Shown here: positions 22,501-25,903 of the stretch, in pieces | How the letters are laid out: each line of letters begins with the position of its first letter | Numbering within the stretch: position 1 is the first letter of the stretch | Assembly (NCBI GenBank): GCA_947379865.1 | Contig: CANCOY010000053.1 | Location: 1-25,903, forward strand | Reading direction: 5' to 3' | Origin: Acetobacteraceae bacterium | GTDB lineage: Bacteria > Pseudomonadota > Alphaproteobacteria > Zavarziniales > Zavarziniaceae | Length of the DNA stretch: 25,903 nt | Position numbers and translations under genes: made by a program | The notes under the pieces: generated by a model | What the model was told of the DNA's origin: nothing | The model's input: the letters and a program-made list of their open reading frames with translations, nothing else | The model's database searches: none

Positions 22501-23151
22501 ATGACCGGACGGGTTATCACGATCGCGCAGCAAAAGGGTGGCGCCGGCAAGACCTCGCTTGCGGTGCATCTGGCCGTTGCCTGGGCCGCAGAGGGCCGCT
22601 CCGTCGCCCTGATCGACATCGACCCCCAGGAGAGCCTGACCCAATGGTGGCGCCAGCGCCTTGAAGGGGGCCGCGCCAACAGCCGCAATCTCAGCCTCAA
22701 GACCCTGGCCGGCTGGCGCGCCTCCAGCGAGGTTGACCGCCTGCGCCGCGAGGTGGATCTGGTGGTGATCGACAGCCCACCCCATGCCGAGACCGCGGCC
22801 CGGGTGGGCGTGCGCTCGGCCGATCTGGTGCTGATCCCGGTGCAGCTCTCCCCCATGGATGTCTGGGCTACCCGGCCCACCATCGACATGGCGACGCGCG
22901 AACGGGTGCCGGTGCTGGTGGTGGCCAACCGCGTGCCGCCACGGGGCCGCCTGCCCGACGAAATGCGCGCCGAACTGGAACGCGACCGCCTGCCCATGGC
23001 AGCCGCCCAGCTGGGCAACCGCACCGCCTTTGCCGCCAGCCTGGCCGATGGCCTGGGCGTGACCGAGGCTGAGCCTTCCAGCAGCGCCGCCGCCGAGATC
23101 ATGGCGCTTGCCGCCGAAGTCCTGGCCACCGCCAGCCCGCGCAAGCGCTGA
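22501..23151 (+). CDS. Orphan ParA-family ATPase
   Basis: A 216-residue P-loop ATPase of the ParA/MinD superfamily. The deviant Walker A is KGGAGKT at 12-18, with its signature Lys13-type residue early in the motif. Then come IDIDPQESLTQWW and the Walker B region LVVIDSPPH with Asp91. The short length and lack of an N-terminal DNA-binding domain match small ParA proteins used for positioning cellular cargos or for simple partitioning. No ParB gene or clear parS is next to it, so this is not the main chromosomal par locus. GGAG 6 bases before the ATG supports the start at 22501. It has an 85-base upstream region with a possible promoter. Confidence 0.9.
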   Translation: MTGRVITIAQQKGGAGKTSLAVHLAVAWAAEGRSVALIDIDPQESLTQWWRQRLEGGRANSRNLSLKTLAGWRASSEVDRLRREVDLVVIDSPPHAETAARVGVRSADLVLIPVQLSPMDVWATRPTIDMATRERVPVLVVANRVPPRGRLPDEMRAELERDRLPMAAAQLGNRTAFAASLADGLGVTEAEPSSSAAAEIMALAAEVLATASPRKR

Positions 23152-23211
23152 GGCACCGGCCGGGACACTCTCTTTTCTGCTACCCCTGTTTCGGCTACCG
23201 AGGTTGCTTCC

Positions 23212-24216
23212 ATGGACCTGCCGCGCCCCGGCCCACGCAACCTGATCACCGACGTGACCGGCATTCTTGTGGGCAATGCCGAGGCGCCAGAGGCCCGCAC
23301 GGGCGTAACGGTGATCCTGCCCGACCAGGGCCTGGTCATGGCGGCCGCCATCACCGGCGGGGCGCCCGGCACCCGCGAGACCGATGCCCTTGACCCCACC
23401 TGCCTGGTGCAGGAGTTCCATGGTCTGGTGCTGGCTGGCGGCTCGGTCTTCGGGCTGGCGGCGGCGGATGCGGTGGTTTCCTGGCTGTCGGCACGCGGCC
23501 GGGGCCTGGCCATGGGGCCACGGGCCATTCCCGTGGTGCCGGCAGCCATCCTGTTTGACCTGGGCAATGGCGGCGACAAGGACTGGGGCGAGGCCCCGCC
23601 CTATGCGGCCCTTGGCCGCGCCGCCGCCGAGGCGGCCGACAGCCACTTCGCCCTCGGCAATGCCGGAGCGGGGCTGGGGGCCAAGGCTGGCCGCATCAAG
23701 GGCGGCCTTGGCAGCGCCTCGCTGATCTCGGGCGGCCTGCAGGTGGGGGCGCTGGTGGCGGTCAATCCCGTGGGCGCCGTCACCTTGCCCGGGCAACGGC
23801 AGTTCTGGGCCTGGGCGCTGGAGCGCGATGGTGAATTCGGCGGCCTGCCACCCCCCACTGCCGGCGTGGGTGCCGAGCCGGCCCTGCCCGTTGACGGCCG
23901 CATCGGCGGCCACACCACGATCTGCGCCATCGCCACCAATGCCCGCCTCGACAAGGCCGGGGCAGAGCGGGTGGCGATCATGGCCCATGATGGGCTGGCC
24001 CGCGCCATCCGCCCGGCCCACACACCCTTTGATGGCGACAGCGTCTTCGTGATGGCGACAGGCGCCCTGCCCCTCGACGCCGTGGCCCCCAGCGACCCCC
24101 TTGCGATTGCCACCATCGGCCACATGGCTGCCGACTGCCTCGCCCGCGCCATCGCCCGCGGCGTCCATGCCGCGACAAGCCTGGGCGACCTGGTGGCGTG
24201 GCGGGATCTGGCCTGA
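23212..24216 (+). CDS. P1-family (S58/DmpA-NylC type) self-processing hydrolase
   Basis: A 334-residue N-terminal-nucleophile hydrolase. Family signatures are GGSVFGLAAADAV, then KGGLGSAS and VGALVAVNPVGAV. The likely autocleavage point lies before Thr235 in GGHTTICAIATNA. A Thr nucleophile with this context resembles the nylon-oligomer hydrolase NylC rather than DmpA, which uses Ser. If so, the protein matures into alpha and beta chains and cleaves N-terminal amide bonds. The natural substrate is unknown. GAGG 8 bases before the ATG supports the start. It is the last plus-strand gene before a strong terminator. Confidence 0.9.
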   Translation: MDLPRPGPRNLITDVTGILVGNAEAPEARTGVTVILPDQGLVMAAAITGGAPGTRETDALDPTCLVQEFHGLVLAGGSVFGLAAADAVVSWLSARGRGLAMGPRAIPVVPAAILFDLGNGGDKDWGEAPPYAALGRAAAEAADSHFALGNAGAGLGAKAGRIKGGLGSASLISGGLQVGALVAVNPVGAVTLPGQRQFWAWALERDGEFGGLPPPTAGVGAEPALPVDGRIGGHTTICAIATNARLDKAGAERVAIMAHDGLARAIRPAHTPFDGDSVFVMATGALPLDAVAPSDPLAIATIGHMAADCLARAIARGVHAATSLGDLVAWRDLA

Positions 24217-24232
24217 AGCCTTTTTGGCGCAC

Positions 24233-24269
24233 AAAAAACCCCTCGCAGCGGCTGCTGCGAGGGGTTTTT
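24233..24269. terminator. Bidirectional rho-independent terminator
   Basis: CCCCTCGCAGC (24239-24249) and GCTGCGAGGGG (24254-24264) form an 11-bp perfect stem with a 4-base loop. Six A residues precede it and five T residues follow it, so it can terminate in both directions. It lies between the convergent P1 peptidase gene and rhlE. Confidence 0.93.
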
Positions 24270-24314
24270 CTTGGGCGGGTGTCAGAGGGGGCGAGAGGCC
24301 CCCCTTGATGGGGT

Positions 24315-25685
24315 CTAGTGCTTGCCGCCGCTCTTGCGGGCGCCGCCATCGGGCTGGGCGGCGGGACGGCGGCCGGTGTCGTTGGCCGGGGTCGCGGGGC
24401 GGGCTGCCTGGGCGCGCGGGGCGGCGGGCTTTGCCGTGCTGCTGCGCGCCGGGGTGGCATCGGCCTTGGGCTGGATCGGCTTGTGCATGGGCGTGACCTT
24501 TTCAGGGATCACGGCCGAGATCGAAGCCGCACGAAACGGATGGTCGTGGACCACCGGCACGCGCTTCTGGATCAGCTTCTCGATGTCGCGCAGATAGGCC
24601 CGCTCCTCGTGGTCGCAGAACGAAATGGCGACCCCGGTGGTGCCCGCACGGGCCGTACGGCCGATGCGATGGACGTAGCTCTCGGGCACATTCGGCAGGT
24701 CATAGTTGATGACGTGCGTGATGCCCTCGATGTCGATGCCACGGGCGGCGATGTCGGTTGCCACCAGCACCCGGGTGCGGCCCTTCTTGAAGTTCTCAAG
24801 GGCGCGCTGGCGGGCATTCTGGGACTTGTTGCCGTGGATGGCCTCGGCCTTGATCTCGATCCGCTCCAGCTGCTCGGCCACGCGGTTGGCGCCGTGCTTG
24901 GTGCAGGTAAAGACAATGGCGCGCGAGATCGTGTCGTCCTTCAGGATTTCGGCGAGCAGGGCCCGCTTGTCCTGACGTTCAACGAACAGGATCCGCTGGT
25001 CGATGCCATCGGCGGTGGTGGAGGTGGCGGCAACCGCCACCTTGATGGGATCCGTCAGGATCTGGTCGCTGAGGCGGGCGATTTCTGTCGGCATGGTGGC
25101 CGAGAACAGCACCGTCTGGCGCTCCTTCGGCAGGACCGAAAGGATCTTCTTGATGTCGTTGATGAAGCCCATGTCGAGCATGCGGTCGGCTTCGTCGAGG
25201 ACAAAGATCTCGAGCTTGTCGAGGCGCAGGTGGCCCTGGCCAAGCAGGTCGAGCAGGCGGCCGGGGGTGGCGACCAGAATATCGAGGCCACGGGCAAGGG
25301 CCTGGACCTGGGGGGTCTGGCCAACGCCGCCGAAAATCACGGCACGCTCAAGGCTGAGATGCTTGCCATAGACCCGGAAGCTTTCGCCAATCTGCACCGC
25401 CAGCTCACGCGTCGGGGTCAGGACCAGCGCACGCACGGCCCGGGGGCCTGCGGGGTGCCGGTCGACTGCCAGATGCTGCAGGATGGGCAGGGCAAAGGCG
25501 GCTGTCTTGCCGGTACCCGTCTGGGCAAGGCCCAGCAGATCGCTGCCGTTGAGCAGGTGCGGGATGGCCTTGGCCTGGATCGGCGTCGGGGTGGTATAGC
25601 CCTCGCCCTTCAGGGCGCGTTGGATCGGCTCGATCAGGTCGAGCGCGTGGAAGGTGGTGATCGGTGCTTTGCTGTTCGACGTCAT
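24315..25685 (-). CDS. rhlE: DEAD-box RNA helicase, RhlE type
   Basis: An ATP-dependent RNA helicase of 456 residues. The Q motif (TTPTPIQAKAIP) is near 31-42, motif I AQTGTGKT at 54-61, PTRELA near 91, DEAD at 164-167, SAT at 195-197, and motif VI YVHRIGRTARAG in the second domain. After the core (about residue 370) a low-complexity tail rich in Ala, Pro, Lys and Arg ends GGARKSGGKH, as in RNA-binding extensions. The start at 25685 (MTSNSKAPITTF) is preferred to a TTG at 25709. It lies downstream of a cold-shock protein gene on the same strand, a common pairing for RNA remodelling in the cold, although terminator-like hairpins separate them. Confidence 0.95.
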   Translation of the reverse strand: MTSNSKAPITTFHALDLIEPIQRALKGEGYTTPTPIQAKAIPHLLNGSDLLGLAQTGTGKTAAFALPILQHLAVDRHPAGPRAVRALVLTPTRELAVQIGESFRVYGKHLSLERAVIFGGVGQTPQVQALARGLDILVATPGRLLDLLGQGHLRLDKLEIFVLDEADRMLDMGFINDIKKILSVLPKERQTVLFSATMPTEIARLSDQILTDPIKVAVAATSTTADGIDQRILFVERQDKRALLAEILKDDTISRAIVFTCTKHGANRVAEQLERIEIKAEAIHGNKSQNARQRALENFKKGRTRVLVATDIAARGIDIEGITHVINYDLPNVPESYVHRIGRTARAGTTGVAISFCDHEERAYLRDIEKLIQKRVPVVHDHPFRAASISAVIPEKVTPMHKPIQPKADATPARSSTAKPAAPRAQAARPATPANDTGRRPAAQPDGGARKSGGKH

Positions 25686-25768
25686 TTTATCTACATGTCT
25701 GAGCGCCAAGGACGCGCCCTGTGCGTGACGAAACTCCGGGAATGTTTCGGGGAAAATAAGGCGAGAAG

Positions 25769-25826
25769 ACGGCGGCCTCCCGGAGGCCGCCGTATTCGGT
25801 GGCGCCGGAACCAGGGTTCCGGCACC
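25769..25826 (-). terminator. Two successive hairpins after the cold-shock gene
   Basis: The first hairpin met by RNA polymerase on the minus strand (25826-25801) pairs GGTGCCGGAACC with GGTTCCGGCGCC, allowing one G-U. The second (25793-25769) pairs ACGGCGGCCTC with GAGGCCGCCGT around a 3-base loop. The sequence beyond it on the minus strand is moderately T-rich (CTTCTCGCCTTATTTTCC). Together they probably terminate the cold-shock transcript before rhlE. Confidence 0.6.
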
Positions 25827-25832
25827 GGATCG

Positions 25833-25903
25833 TCAGGAAATAACCAGATTGACGGCGGCGGTCTTGCCACGCTCGGTCGCCAGCTCGTAGGTCACGGCCT
25901 GAC
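25833..25903 (-). CDS. Cold-shock protein, C-terminal fragment
   Basis: Only the last 22 complete codons lie in the window, reading QAVTYELATERGKTAAVNLV and then I-S-stop on the minus strand. The pattern GQ.VTYEL..ERGKTAA.NL is the final strand pair of CspA-type cold-shock domains, which bind single-stranded nucleic acid. The RNP1/RNP2 motifs lie beyond the edge, so the call rests on the tail. It is followed by two hairpins and then by rhlE on the same strand. Confidence 0.65.
   Translation of the reverse strand, partial: QAVTYELATERGKTAAVNLVIS

Noticed and set aside
22501..23151. Chromosome partition (parABS) locus or origin region
   Set aside because: There is no ParB gene, no clear parS and no dnaA box cluster; the ParA is of the small orphan type.
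22456..24234. Long minus-strand open frame across parA and the P1 hydrolase gene
   Set aside because: It is antisense to two genes with intact motifs and shows only the low-complexity pattern of such shadows.

Overview
The window looks like a GC-rich alphaproteobacterial chromosome, probably from the Rhodospirillales or a related order. The evidence is the gene families and their order: dnaX-ybaB-recR, def-fmt-truA beside dapE-dapD, rpmH-rnpA-yidD-yidC-yihA-argB, a DUF2336 protein, and an ArgB with the N-terminal extension common in this class. I cannot name a genus from sequence alone.

Layout. (1) Bases 1-5290 form an accessory block with less GC-biased codon use than the rest. It holds the start of a probable zinc alcohol dehydrogenase (minus strand, cut by the window edge), a HExxH putative peptide-modifying enzyme (minus), a divergent 62-residue peptide, a second HExxH paralogue, and a 961-residue A-T-TE (adenylation, carrier, thioesterase) protein with an Ig-like tail. 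(2) Bases 5387-10632 carry replication/repair and translation genes on the plus strand: dnaX, ybaB, recR, def, fmt, truA. (3) Bases 10656-13521 carry dapE, dapD and a HAD phosphatase on the minus strand, with a 14-bp tandem repeat in the dapD/HAD gap. (4) A DUF2336 gene (plus) follows, with a TTAA-N7-TTAA box in front of it. (5) Bases 14926-19231 are a minus-strand operon reading rpmH, rnpA, yidD, yidC, yihA, argB. (6) Bases 19396-24216 are plus-strand: a secreted DUF547 protein, a VTT-domain membrane protein, a MerA-like flavoprotein, an orphan ParA and a P1-family peptidase. (7) After a strong bidirectional terminator come rhlE and the tail of a cold-shock gene, both minus. No stretch over 300 bases lacks a gene; the longest gaps (about 164, 142 and 122 bases) are described as features or findings. 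I saw no tRNA, rRNA, CRISPR array or insertion sequence.

The most interesting part is the first block. The HExxH proteins resemble the mod_HExxH group (TIGR04267), some of which are alpha-ketoglutarate-dependent peptide beta-hydroxylases. A short peptide gene with its own Shine-Dalgarno sits between two such paralogues and is followed, almost without gaps, by an A-T-TE protein whose thioesterase has Cys where Ser is usual. This suggests an uncharacterised pathway mixing RiPP-style peptide modification with NRPS-like acyl activation. The families are read from motifs; the pathway is inference.
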